From an uncultured Spirochaetaceae bacterium (GTDB lineage Bacteria; Spirochaetota; Spirochaetia; Sphaerochaetales; Sphaerochaetaceae): a stretch of DNA of 45,517 nt. The notes under the pieces are model-generated. The model did not search any database. It was given only the letters and a program-made list of their open reading frames with translations, and was not told where the DNA came from. The stretch is from the NCBI GenBank assembly GCA_944389295.1, contig CALXLV010000014.1, positions 1 to 45,517 on the forward strand. Reading direction: 5' to 3'. The translations under genes and the position numbers were made by a program. Below are positions 16,404-25,124 of this stretch, piece after piece (the first letter of the stretch is position 1; the number at the start of each line of letters is the position of its first letter).

Positions 16404-17762
16404 GTGAGAACTGAAACCATCAGCAGAAACGGAATCACAGAGGGAGTTATCTGGAAGCAGCTTCTCTCGTTCTTCTTCCCGATCCTGCTCGGGACTTTCT
16501 TCCAGCAGCTGTACAACACAGTCGATGCCGTCGTCGTAGGCCAGTTCCTCGGAAAAGAGGCTCTGGCTGCAGTCGGAGGCGGTACGGGAACCGCTATCGG
16601 CCTTCTTATCGGATTCTTCACAGGCCTCTCATCGGGAGCCACCGTAGTCATATCGCAGCACTACGGCGCAAAGGACGACGAGAAGGTCTCGGCTTCCGTA
16701 CATACAGCCGTGGCGCTGGCTCTGGCAGGAGGCCTCATCATATCCATTGTGGGCTATGCCTTCACGCGCCCGATGCTTGAGCTGATAGGAACACCGGACG
16801 ACGTACTGCCGCTCGCTGTCAGGTACATGCATATCTACTTTCTCGGCGGAATTCCCATCGTGCTTTACAACATGGGCGCGGGAATCTTCCGTGCGATGGG
16901 AGACAGCAGAAGTCCCTTCTACTTCCTCGTAGTCAGCTGCGTCGTGAACATCTTCCTCGATGTGCTCTTTGTAGGAGGGTTCGGAATGAACGTCGAGGGC
17001 GCGGCGATAGCCACGGTTTTCTCACAGATCATCTCTGTGATCCTGCTCACATGGAAACTGATGAGAAGAAATGACGGCGGAAAGCTCTATATACGCAGGA
17101 TAGCGTTCTCAAAGACATACCTCCGTCAGATGCTCGCCATCGGCTGCCCTGCTGGAATACAGTCCATCATGTACACCATCTCCAACCTGATAATCCAGGC
17201 CGCGATAAACAGCTTCGGCACGGATACGGCCGCCGCATGGGCAGCGTGGTCTAAGCTCGACCAGATCTTCTGGATGTTCATAAACGCCTTCAACATCGCA
17301 ATCACGACCTTCGTCGGCCAGAACTTCGGAGCCGGGAGGACGGACAGGGCAAAAAAGGGTGTGCGCACAGTCATCGCGATCTCCGCGGTATGCACGCTCA
17401 TCATTGAAGCCGGCTACATGATGATCGGACGCTATGGGCTGATGATCTTCACCACCGATTCGGAAGTACTCTCGATAGGCGTCGGAATGATGAGGTACAT
17501 CGTGCCATGGTACATCACCTATATCGCGATCGAGCTTCTGTCAGGTGCGATAAGAGGCGTCGGGAAATCCCTGATCCCTACGCTGATCTCCGTATTCGGA
17601 ATATGCGTGCTGAGAATCATATGGATATGCGTATCTCCGGATTTCTACCCGGGACTCTACGGAGTGCTCGCCTCCTACCCGTTCTCATGGATAGTCACTT
17701 CCCTGCTCTTCATCCTCTATTACTTCAAGGGAAATATCTACACTTACGGATACAGGAAATGA
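16404..17762 (+). CDS. MATE-family efflux transporter
   Basis: A 452-residue, 12-helix membrane antiporter that exports organic cations or drugs in exchange for sodium or protons. The two six-helix halves are evident: the first opens FFFPILLGTFFQQLYNTVDA, the second MLAIGCPAGIQSIMYTISNL. The family positions FRAMGDSRSP and GAIRGVGKS are present. The start is GTG 16404 with no SD; a -10 box immediately upstream suggests a leaderless message. This is the first of three MATE proteins in the window. The substrate cannot be inferred. Confidence 0.94.
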   Translation: MRTETISRNGITEGVIWKQLLSFFFPILLGTFFQQLYNTVDAVVVGQFLGKEALAAVGGGTGTAIGLLIGFFTGLSSGATVVISQHYGAKDDEKVSASVHTAVALALAGGLIISIVGYAFTRPMLELIGTPDDVLPLAVRYMHIYFLGGIPIVLYNMGAGIFRAMGDSRSPFYFLVVSCVVNIFLDVLFVGGFGMNVEGAAIATVFSQIISVILLTWKLMRRNDGGKLYIRRIAFSKTYLRQMLAIGCPAGIQSIMYTISNLIIQAAINSFGTDTAAAWAAWSKLDQIFWMFINAFNIAITTFVGQNFGAGRTDRAKKGVRTVIAISAVCTLIIEAGYMMIGRYGLMIFTTDSEVLSIGVGMMRYIVPWYITYIAIELLSGAIRGVGKSLIPTLISVFGICVLRIIWICVSPDFYPGLYGVLASYPFSWIVTSLLFILYYFKGNIYTYGYRK

Positions 17763-17771
17763 CAAGAGAAA

Positions 17772-17792
17772 CGCCCCTCGCGATGAGGGGCG
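17772..17792. terminator. Shared terminator stem between MATE and BMP genes
   Basis: CGCCCCTC pairs with GAGGGGCG across a five-base loop. On the minus strand it is followed by TTTCTCTT, so it better fits the end of the leftward BMP gene; the convergent MATE gene may use it too. Confidence 0.75.
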
Positions 17793-17811
17793 CCATATAA
17801 CCGGAAGATTA

Positions 17812-19032
17812 TCAGTAAGCTGCGTTGAGCCACTCGATTCCGTCGATCTGTGCCGTGAAGTACGGAGCAGACTGGAATACGGACTCGTGGAACGCGCCAT
17901 CATAGACGGCTTCTTCCGAATCAGCTGTGAAATCACCATCGGTATCAAGAGCGAACGCATGTGTCAGCTCCTCGCCGCCGACTGTGAATGTTGATGTGTC
18001 GAATACCTGAATCGAGCCGTCAGCAAGGCCTGCCTCGACCTCTGCGACCTTCTCTGCGGTTCCAGGAGCGGCGATCGCCTCGTTGAGCGGTGTCATTACG
18101 ACGGCGCCGTCAGCCATTCCCTTGCACCAGTCCTGAGGAATCTCCTCGCCGTTCACATACGCCTTGATCGCCTCATAGAAGTAAGGAGCCCAGTCGATTC
18201 TCGTGGAGATGAGGGACGCCTCAGGTGCGATCGTGGTCATATCGTTGTTGTATCCGGTATGGAAAACTCCGCGTGACTGCGCAGCCGTGGCGGGAGTCGT
18301 GTTGTCGGAGTGCTGGGAGATCATCACGCAACCCTGATCTGCAAGAGCGAGGGCGGCATCAGACTCAGCGGTGGCATCCGACCATGAGCCTACGAACGAT
18401 ACCTTCATCGTCACGGACGGGCATACTGACTTTGCGCCGAGGAAGTATGATGTGAAGCCGGAGATAACCTCTGCGAACGAATATGCGCCTACATATCCGA
18501 TGACAGCCTCTTCGGGAGCGATCGTGCCCTCGTCGATCATCTGCTGGAGCTTGAGGCCGGCTACGACACCTGCGATGTATCTGCCTTCATAGATGTTGGC
18601 GAACGCATTGTGAGTGTTGTCCCTGCCGTCAAACGCGGATGCGCAGTTTGTGCAGCTTATGAACTCGATGTCGGGATACTCGTCAACAACCTCAAGCATG
18701 AACGGCTCGAAACCGTAGCTGTTGTTTATGATGATCTGGCATCCTTCCTCGGCAGCCTCAATATTGGCATCTGTGCAGGTGGCATCCTCGCCGATGTTGA
18801 ACTTGGTCACCCACTCTACATTGATGCCGTCAGCCTTGAGCATCTCTGTGGCCTCGTCCCTGCCTCTTATGAAGTTGTAGGTATAGCCCTGGTCGTTCTC
18901 ATCGCCGATGCAGAGAAGTCCGACCTTCACCGTGTTGGGATCAGCCGGCGCGGCCTCTTCCGTGCTTCCGCTTGCGAATGCAAATCCGGAAAGAAGCATC
19001 AGTGCGACCAGCACAAATGTGATTTTTCTCAT
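17812..19032 (-). CDS. BMP-family ABC transporter substrate-binding protein (PnrA-like)
   Basis: A 406-residue periplasmic binding protein of the BMP/PnrA family, whose members bind purine nucleosides or related ligands for an ABC importer. The signal peptide ends GFAFASGSTEE. VKVGLLCIGDENDQGYTYNFI is shortened here to its core GLLCIGDENDQGYT near residue 40, and INNSYGFEP, YEGRYIAGVVAGL and VFHTGYNNDMT are family landmarks. The usual lipobox Cys is not obvious, so it may be a soluble exported protein. AAGGAG precedes the ATG by seven bases. It is separated from its permease genes by a terminator and has its own promoter, which allows higher expression than the membrane parts. Confidence 0.93.
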   Translation of the reverse strand: MRKITFVLVALMLLSGFAFASGSTEEAAPADPNTVKVGLLCIGDENDQGYTYNFIRGRDEATEMLKADGINVEWVTKFNIGEDATCTDANIEAAEEGCQIIINNSYGFEPFMLEVVDEYPDIEFISCTNCASAFDGRDNTHNAFANIYEGRYIAGVVAGLKLQQMIDEGTIAPEEAVIGYVGAYSFAEVISGFTSYFLGAKSVCPSVTMKVSFVGSWSDATAESDAALALADQGCVMISQHSDNTTPATAAQSRGVFHTGYNNDMTTIAPEASLISTRIDWAPYFYEAIKAYVNGEEIPQDWCKGMADGAVVMTPLNEAIAAPGTAEKVAEVEAGLADGSIQVFDTSTFTVGGEELTHAFALDTDGDFTADSEEAVYDGAFHESVFQSAPYFTAQIDGIEWLNAAY

Positions 19033-19077
19033 AAACTCTCCTTTTCCCAGTCTGGATGATCTGGAAGCCTCACTCTG

Positions 19078-19131
19078 ATTTTATCAGAAAAAAGATATTG
19101 CGCAATGCGCAAAACTGTGCATTACTGCACA
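19078..19131 (-). promoter_or_regulatory. BMP gene promoter with two adjoining palindromes
   Basis: Minus-strand -35 TTGCGC (19100-19105), 16-bp spacer, -10 TAAAAT (19078-19083). A palindrome TTGCGCA-A-TGCGCAA (19098-19112) covers the -35 box and a second, TGTGCA-TTAC-TGCACA (19116-19131), lies just upstream. They look like repressor or activator sites. Confidence 0.65.
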
Positions 19132-19236
19132 TTTACCCTGTTTTGTTGCAGAAAATGCCACATAAAGCAACTAAATCGGCGGCAAGTGTTGCAATACCTC
19201 CTTTTACCGGCAACACTGCACAGCAGTCACCATCAG

Positions 19237-19262
19237 AAAAGGACTGCCCTGCGGCAGTCCTT
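19237..19262 (-). terminator. Terminator after the ABC permease genes
   Basis: AAGGACTGCC pairs perfectly with GGCAGTCCTT, loop CTGC, followed on the minus strand by TTTTCTG. It separates the ATPase/permease operon from the BMP gene. Confidence 0.9.
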
Positions 19263-19265
19263 AAA

Positions 19266-20249
19266 TCATCTCTCCTCCCTGAAGTAGTTCTCTCCCAGCG
19301 ATGCCGGAGGCTGCTTGTCTCTGCTGTTCCGCATGCTCGTGAATATCAGGACTATGACGGTCACGATATACGGCAGTATCTTGTAGAGCTCCGTGGGAAT
19401 GAACGGCACTGAGACGCGGAGATACATTATCATCATCGCTCCGAAGAGCACCGAGCCCCAGATAGCATTGAGAGGCCTCCACATGCAGAAGATGACGAGA
19501 GCGACGGCAAGCCAGCCTACGCCTGAAAGTCCTTCATGGTTCCATACGCATCCTGCGGTGGTCATTATATAAACCATTCCTCCGATCGCGGAGATTCCGC
19601 CGCCGATGACCGTGGCAAGATACTTGTACTTCGTTATGTTTATTCCGGCGGCATCGGATGTTGACGGCGACTCGCCTACAGCGGTCAGATACATGCCGTA
19701 GCGCGTTCTTGTGAGGAACAGATACATCAGAACCGCAAGCACTATGGCGATGTAGAAGAAGATCGTATGCGAGAAGAGAATCCTGCCTATGAACGGTATT
19801 TTTATCATGAAATCGGGAAAGACAGTGGCTGAGAAAGATTCCTTGAGATTGTTGCTCAGAGCGACATAGCCGCCCTCGCTCACCCTCATGAACTCGCCGA
19901 CGAACTGCCCGATTCCCGTGCCGAATATCGAGAGTGCAAGGCCCGTGACGTTCTGGTTCGCCCTCAGCGTTATCGTCAGGAAGCTGTATATCAGGGAAGC
20001 TGCCATGCCCGCCGCGAATGCGGAGAGAATAGCGATGGATATTGCCGCAGGTCCGCTCGCAAGCTCTCCCGCTGCCTTCTCGTAGTAGAATGCTCCTGCA
20101 AGGCCGAAAGCACCTCCCATATACATGATTCCCTCGACGCCGAGATTGAGGTTGCCGGACTTCTCCGTGAGTATCTCTCCCAGAGTTCCGTACATCAGAA
20201 CCGTACCGAATGTGACTGCCGCTACTATCAGCGCGATAAGAGTTGTCAT
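19266..20249 (-). CDS. ABC transporter permease (BMP-type importer, second subunit)
   Basis: A 327-residue inner-membrane permease of the BPD_transp_2 type, with about eight to ten helices. It contains GTLGEILTEKSGNLNLGVEG near the N-terminus, the family mark in nucleoside/simple-sugar importers (YufQ-like). With the neighbouring permease it should form the heterodimeric channel. It overlaps the preceding gene by four bases (ATGA) and has AGGAGG upstream, so it is translationally coupled. Confidence 0.93.
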   Translation of the reverse strand: MTTLIALIVAAVTFGTVLMYGTLGEILTEKSGNLNLGVEGIMYMGGAFGLAGAFYYEKAAGELASGPAAISIAILSAFAAGMAASLIYSFLTITLRANQNVTGLALSIFGTGIGQFVGEFMRVSEGGYVALSNNLKESFSATVFPDFMIKIPFIGRILFSHTIFFYIAIVLAVLMYLFLTRTRYGMYLTAVGESPSTSDAAGINITKYKYLATVIGGGISAIGGMVYIMTTAGCVWNHEGLSGVGWLAVALVIFCMWRPLNAIWGSVLFGAMMIMYLRVSVPFIPTELYKILPYIVTVIVLIFTSMRNSRDKQPPASLGENYFREER

Positions 20250-21337
20250 GCTTCCGCCTCCTTCTTCTCCCTGCGGCGGAACACAAGGGAATAGTTGATG
20301 AAGAACTCCGAGCTCAGCATGCAGAAGAGCAGGATGCCTGTAATGATGTCGGCAATCGATGCGGGAACGGAGAGTCTTGTCTGCAGCGTGTTCGCTCCCT
20401 TTTCAATCACCGCGAGAATCATCGATACTGCAATCATCGCGAATGAATTGAGTTGGGATAGCCACGCGACCGTGATGGATGTGAATCCGACTCCGTCTGC
20501 AACTCCGCTGTAGAGCGTGAAGTTTGCGCCTGAGACGATCATGAAGCCGACAATGCCGCTGATCGCGCCGGAAATGAACATTGTGCGCATTATTATCCAG
20601 CCGACGTTCATGCCCGCATAGCGCGCAGTATTTACGGAATCGCCGATGACTGCGATCTCGTACCCCTGCTTCGTCCTGTTCATGTAGATATACATGATGA
20701 AAACGAGCGCAAGGACGATGATCCAGCCGCAGTGGACGCCGAGCACTGTCGGGAGACGTGCCGAATCCTGGAACATCGGTATAAGCTGCGAGCCCTTCCT
20801 TCCCTCCCACGGGCCGCCCTGCAGCCATGCGACGATGCCTATGGCGATGTAGTTCATCATCAGCGTGAATAGAGTCTCGTTGGTGTTCCAGCGTGCCTTG
20901 AAGAAAGCGGGAATCAGAGCCCAGAGCCCTCCCGCAGCAGCAGCCGTGATGAACATTATCGCGAGAAGAACGACATGCGGCACGCTTTCAGCCCAGAAGA
21001 GGGCGAAATACGTGGCGGCAACCGCCCCCATCGTGATCTGTCCCTCCGCACCGATGTTCCAGAACCTCATCTTGAAGCACGGCGCGATCGCAAGGGCGCA
21101 TCCCAGAAGCGGTATCGCGATCTTCACAGTCTGCTTGATGTATATAGGCCGGGAGAGCGATCCCTGGATGATTACGCCGTAGGCAGAGATGGGATCAGTA
21201 CCGGTCAGAAGCATCGGAATGCATCCGAGTATGAGGGCTATGACTATCGAGGCCACTCGGATTCCGAATACCTTGCCCTTAGCCATCTCGGTGCGCTTGA
21301 CCAGTCTTATAAGAGGTGTTCTTGTCTCTGCGCTCAT
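20246..21337 (-). CDS. ABC transporter permease (BMP-type importer, first subunit)
   Basis: A 363-residue inner-membrane permease, YufP-like, with a short cytoplasmic N-terminus followed by multiple helices. FKMRFWNIGAEGQITMGAVA is the family signature; FTLMMNYIAIG and GAISGIVGFMIVSG are further conserved segments. It begins within the last codons of the ATPase gene (ATGA overlap), consistent with a coupled ATPase-permease-permease operon. The substrate is probably a nucleoside or a simple sugar, inferred from family and from the BMP-type binding protein downstream. Confidence 0.93.
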   Translation of the reverse strand: MSAETRTPLIRLVKRTEMAKGKVFGIRVASIVIALILGCIPMLLTGTDPISAYGVIIQGSLSRPIYIKQTVKIAIPLLGCALAIAPCFKMRFWNIGAEGQITMGAVAATYFALFWAESVPHVVLLAIMFITAAAAGGLWALIPAFFKARWNTNETLFTLMMNYIAIGIVAWLQGGPWEGRKGSQLIPMFQDSARLPTVLGVHCGWIIVLALVFIMYIYMNRTKQGYEIAVIGDSVNTARYAGMNVGWIIMRTMFISGAISGIVGFMIVSGANFTLYSGVADGVGFTSITVAWLSQLNSFAMIAVSMILAVIEKGANTLQTRLSVPASIADIITGILLFCMLSSEFFINYSLVFRRREKKEAEA

Positions 21338-22866
21338 AGCCTCCCCTCCTCCGGCCTGTACTCCGTCATCATCAGTCCTACCTCCTCCTTGGTAACCGTC
21401 CTGGCATCAACGATGCCGGAGACACGGCCTCCGCAGAGGACGAGTATCTTGTCCGCAAGCTCCAGAAGGACATCGAGATCCTCGCCGATGTATATGACGG
21501 CAACGCCCTTCATCTTCTGTTCCGTAAGAAGGTTGTATATCGTATATGAGGTGTTGATATCGAGGCCGCGCACGGCATACGCGGTCATCAGAACCGCAGG
21601 CTCCCCCGCGATCTCGCGTCCTACCAGCACCTTCTGCACATTGCCTCCGGAGAGACGGCGCACGGGATAGTCTATGCCGGGAGTTACTACATCGAGTTCC
21701 TCCATGATGTTCTTTGCAAGGTTCTCAGGCTCCTTTCTGCGCACAAGCGCGCCGCGTCCGTTCTTCCAGGAGCGGAGCATCATGTTTCCCGTCATTCCCA
21801 TTGAACCGACAAGCCCCATTCCAAGCCTGTCCTCGGGGACGAACGCCATGCCTACTCCCGCCTCGCGTATCTTCTTCGGAGTAAGGCCGACAAGTTCCTT
21901 CTCCGCGCCGTCGTCTCCGACGAATCTGATGCTCCCTGACTTTACGGGATAGAGTCCCGCAATCGCCTCAAGAAGCTCTCTCTGCCCCGATCCCGAGATT
22001 CCGGCCACACCGAGAATCTCTCCGGTGTTTGCGGTGAAAGAGACTGAATCCAGCTTTGTGATTCCCTCCTCATCCACGCATGTGAGGCCTTCAACAACGA
22101 GTTTCCTCTGCGGCGAGGGATACACAGGACGGTCGATATTGAGAGAGACTGAGTGGCCGACCATCATCTCAGTAAGCATCTGGGGATTCGTCTCCGACGT
22201 ATTGACCGCCCCTATGTACTTTCCCTTTCTGAGGACGGCGACTCTGTCGGAGACCTCCATAACCTCATTGAGCTTGTGAGTGATTATTATTATCGCCTTG
22301 CCGTCCTTCTTCATGTTCCTCAGCACCGTGAAGAGTTTCTGCGTCTCCTGCGGCGTCAGAACGGCCGTCGGCTCGTCGAGAATGAGGATATCGGCTCCGC
22401 GGTAGAGAATCTTGACGATTTCTATGGTCTGCTTCTGCGAGACGGACATCTCATAGACCTTTCTGGAAAGATCGATCTCAAAGCCGTAGCGGGAACATAT
22501 CTCCTTGACCTTTTTGGCGGCCGCGGCGAGATCGAGGCGTCCGTCATCAAGCCCAAGCACGATGTTCTGTGTCGCGTTGAATACCTCGATCAGCTTGTAG
22601 TGCTGGTGTATCATGCCGATTCCGTAGCTGAAAGCCTCGCGCGGCGAGCGGATGTAGACAGGCTTTCCATCCTCGTATATCTCACCCTCGTCTGGCTGGT
22701 AGATGCCCGAGAGCATGTTCATGAGCGTGGTCTTGCCGCTTCCGTTCTCTCCCAGGAGAGCGAGTATCTCGCCTCGCTTTATCGCAAGGCTGATACCGTC
22801 ATTGGCGACGACCTGTCCGAAACGCTTGGTAATGCCCTTCATCTCGATTGCATAATTCTCTTCCAA
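21334..22866 (-). CDS. ABC transporter ATPase with two nucleotide-binding domains (YufO-like)
   Basis: A 510-residue cytoplasmic ATPase that drives the two permeases. Domain 1 has Walker A GENGSGKTT (near 39), a signature-like MSVSQKQTIEI and Walker B ILILDEPTAVLTPQE. Domain 2 has a degenerate Walker A (GISGSGQRE), signature RLSGGNVQKV and a weak Walker B (LMTAYAVRGLD), the usual asymmetry of the simple-sugar/nucleoside class. The start appears to be TTG 22866, six bases after AGGG; the next ATG would cut into the first strand. It is first in the operon. Confidence 0.94.
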   Translation of the reverse strand: MEENYAIEMKGITKRFGQVVANDGISLAIKRGEILALLGENGSGKTTLMNMLSGIYQPDEGEIYEDGKPVYIRSPREAFSYGIGMIHQHYKLIEVFNATQNIVLGLDDGRLDLAAAAKKVKEICSRYGFEIDLSRKVYEMSVSQKQTIEIVKILYRGADILILDEPTAVLTPQETQKLFTVLRNMKKDGKAIIIITHKLNEVMEVSDRVAVLRKGKYIGAVNTSETNPQMLTEMMVGHSVSLNIDRPVYPSPQRKLVVEGLTCVDEEGITKLDSVSFTANTGEILGVAGISGSGQRELLEAIAGLYPVKSGSIRFVGDDGAEKELVGLTPKKIREAGVGMAFVPEDRLGMGLVGSMGMTGNMMLRSWKNGRGALVRRKEPENLAKNIMEELDVVTPGIDYPVRRLSGGNVQKVLVGREIAGEPAVLMTAYAVRGLDINTSYTIYNLLTEQKMKGVAVIYIGEDLDVLLELADKILVLCGGRVSGIVDARTVTKEEVGLMMTEYRPEEGRL

Positions 22867-22951
22867 AGCCTTCCCTCTCGATAGCTATATATTAGCATGA
22901 ATTGCTTTTCCTGAAACAAAAGAGTACACAAAGGCCCTGCACTGACGGCAA

Positions 22952-24055
22952 TCACCCTTCAGAGTCCCACGGAAAACCTTTGAATACAGGCTCTCCCGTG
23001 TACTTCCGCGAGCTCTTCTCTCCCCTCATGACGGAGAGCACTTCATGGCACATCTCCTCCTGCTCAACCTCTCCGGGATAGACCGATACAGGCGCGATCC
23101 ACGAACACCTCTCACGGATTCCATCGACTATGTCGGAAAAGCGTACAAGTCCACCTGTGAGAAGTATCGCCTCCGCCTTCCCTCCAAGGACGGCGGCCAT
23201 CGCGCCTATCGACTTGCATATCTGGTATATCATCGCATCCCAGACGAGTGCTGCATGCATATCCCCGTTTTCCTTCATCTTATGGACTTTCTCTGAATCA
23301 GAGGTCCCGAAGTGGCTTACGAATCCGCCCGAACGTGAACACATCGCTTCTAACTCTGAGGGAGCGTGAGTCTCGAGATACCTGGCGGTCTCCATCACGG
23401 GGATGCTTCCGAGACGCGTCGGAGTGAACGGGCCGTCGCCTCCTGCTCCCTCAGTTCCGTCTATCATCCTCCCGTTCAGATGGGCGGAGACAGTTATGCC
23501 GCCGTCGATGTGGCAGACGATGAAAGCGCACTCCTCATAGCGTTTTCCGAGCTTCTCCGCATGCAGCCTTGCGATTCCTTTCTGGTTCAGCACATGCGAC
23601 TGCGCTCTTCTGTAGACTCCCGAGATGCCTGTTATCCTTGCCAGGTCGCAGTACTCATCCACATTGGTAGGATTTACCGTGAACATCGGACGGTGATACT
23701 CGGTGCCGAACTCATATGCGAGCATCACCCCCAGCTTTGCAGGGTGATCGCTTCCTCCAGCATCGCCGCAGGTATCACGGAAGAGCCTCTCATCTATCTC
23801 CATCACTCCCGCAGGCTGAGAATACGCGCATCCTCCGCGTCCGATGAATACATCTACCGATGATATATCGATGCCGTGACGTGAAAGAATCTCGAGAACA
23901 ACCTGCTTTCTGAACGGAAGCTGGCCGCTGACGGTGCTATACTTCAGAAGTTCAGGAGCATCATGGAAGATGCTTTCAGTGAATATGTTCCTGTCATCAT
24001 CGAAGATGCTGACCTTCGTCGATGTGGAACCGGGGTTTATCACCAGAAGTCTCAT
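22952..24055 (-). CDS. buk: Butyrate kinase
   Basis: A 367-residue ASKHA-fold kinase that makes butyrate and ATP from butyryl phosphate (or acts on branched-chain acyl phosphates). It starts MRLLVINPGSTSTKVSIFDD, the diagnostic N-terminus, with VFIGRGGCAYSQPAGVMEID, HIDGGITVSAH and GTEGAGGDGPFTPTRLGSIP following. The 38 extra residues of the longer frame upstream lack homology, so ATG 24055 was used. No phosphotransbutyrylase gene adjoins it. A -10-like TATTAT is seven bases before the start, so the message may be leaderless. Confidence 0.95.
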   Translation of the reverse strand: MRLLVINPGSTSTKVSIFDDDRNIFTESIFHDAPELLKYSTVSGQLPFRKQVVLEILSRHGIDISSVDVFIGRGGCAYSQPAGVMEIDERLFRDTCGDAGGSDHPAKLGVMLAYEFGTEYHRPMFTVNPTNVDEYCDLARITGISGVYRRAQSHVLNQKGIARLHAEKLGKRYEECAFIVCHIDGGITVSAHLNGRMIDGTEGAGGDGPFTPTRLGSIPVMETARYLETHAPSELEAMCSRSGGFVSHFGTSDSEKVHKMKENGDMHAALVWDAMIYQICKSIGAMAAVLGGKAEAILLTGGLVRFSDIVDGIRERCSWIAPVSVYPGEVEQEEMCHEVLSVMRGEKSSRKYTGEPVFKGFPWDSEG

Positions 24056-24062
24056 ACTCCGG

Positions 24063-24068
24063 ATAATA
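24063..24068 (-). promoter_or_regulatory. -10 box of buk, leaderless arrangement
   Basis: TATTAT on the minus strand, seven bases before the buk ATG. The -35 is not clear. Confidence 0.4.
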
Positions 24069-24107
24069 CACCAGCGGAGAACGGGATGACAGATGGAGGG
24101 AGCAGAG

Positions 24108-24764
24108 ATGGAGAAAAAGTGTGTCATTTCCTGCGGCAGGGAGTGCGATGCGCCGCTTGTAGTGATCAACTCGTTTCAGGATGACGGAGGGAGGACTGAG
24201 ACGGCCATAAGGAATATGACCGCGAAAGATTTCTCTCTCCTCAGCGTAAGCGGCCTAGAGTGGAACAGCGAGATGACGACGTGGCAGTCTCCGTCCCCGC
24301 GGCACGGTGAAGCCCCATACGGCGGAAACGCCGGGAAATATCTTGAAGAGCTGACAGGCACAATCATCCCCAGAGCAATAACGGAAAACGATCTGAAACC
24401 GTGCTGGATTGCAATCGCAGGATACTCCCTTGCGGGACTCTTCGCGCTCTATTCGATATACAGGAGCACTCTCTTTTCTCGCTTCGCCTCCGTTTCAGGT
24501 TCCCTCTGGTATGAGGGTTTCACTGAGTATGCTGAGTCACAGCCGATGGCTGTCAGGCCGCAGAAAATCTACCTCTCGCTTGGAACGAAGGAGGCACATG
24601 TGCGGAACATAACAATGAGAAGCGTCGGAGAGAATACAGAAAAGTTATTAAAATTCTATTCTGAAAAAGGAATATAAATTATCTTTGAAAAGAATCCTGG
24701 AAATCACTTTCAGGATGCGGAGAAGCGCATGGCAAAAGCTGTGGCGTGGCTGCTGGAAGAGTGA
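24108..24764 (+). pseudogene. Alpha/beta-hydrolase esterase interrupted by an in-frame TAA
   Basis: The reading frame starts at ATG 24108, eight bases after GGAGG, and encodes an esterase-like protein with the nucleophile elbow AGYSLAG and the following LFSRFASVSGSLWY region typical of small IroE/esterase-D-like hydrolases. It stops at TAA 24675-24677 (codon 190). The same frame stays open after the stop for 29 more codons to TGA 24762-24764 and encodes FEKNPGNHFQDAEKR, where GNHF carries the expected catalytic His. The stop therefore removes an active-site residue. A single-base change would explain it. The CGGC gene starts 24 bp beyond the true end. Confidence 0.82.
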
Positions 24765-24788
24765 CATAATTGCTTATAAGGAGGAGAG

Positions 24789-25118
24789 ATGAAAGCAGGT
24801 GTAATAAGATGCATGCAGACGGAGGATTACTGTCCGGGAAACGGATGCATGAAGATGATTCAGAACGGGCTCGGCGCGTTTGAGGGAGAGAATGACATCG
24901 AGATAGTAGGTTTCGTGAACTGCGGCGGCTGCCCGGGAAAGAAAGCTCTGCTCAGAGCGAGAAAGCTGATAGAGAGAGGCGCCGACACAATAGCCTTCGC
25001 CTCCTGCATCACAAAGGGAACACCCATCGGCTATCCCTGTCCTTTCAGGGAGAAGATGGAGGAGCTGGTGAAAAAGGAAGCAGGGACAGAGGTAAGAATC
25101 CTCGGCTATACCCACTGA
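24789..25118 (+). CDS. CGGC-domain protein
   Basis: A 109-residue cytoplasmic protein named for its NCGGCPGKK motif (about 44-52), with further conserved Cys in VIRCMQTEDYCPGNGC, FASCITKG and GYPCPF. The cluster suggests metal or iron-sulfur binding; the function of the family is not established. AAGGAGG stands four bases before the ATG. It follows the broken esterase on the same strand and is probably co-transcribed with it. Confidence 0.9.
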   Translation: MKAGVIRCMQTEDYCPGNGCMKMIQNGLGAFEGENDIEIVGFVNCGGCPGKKALLRARKLIERGADTIAFASCITKGTPIGYPCPFREKMEELVKKEAGTEVRILGYTH

Positions 25119-25124
25119 TTCAGA

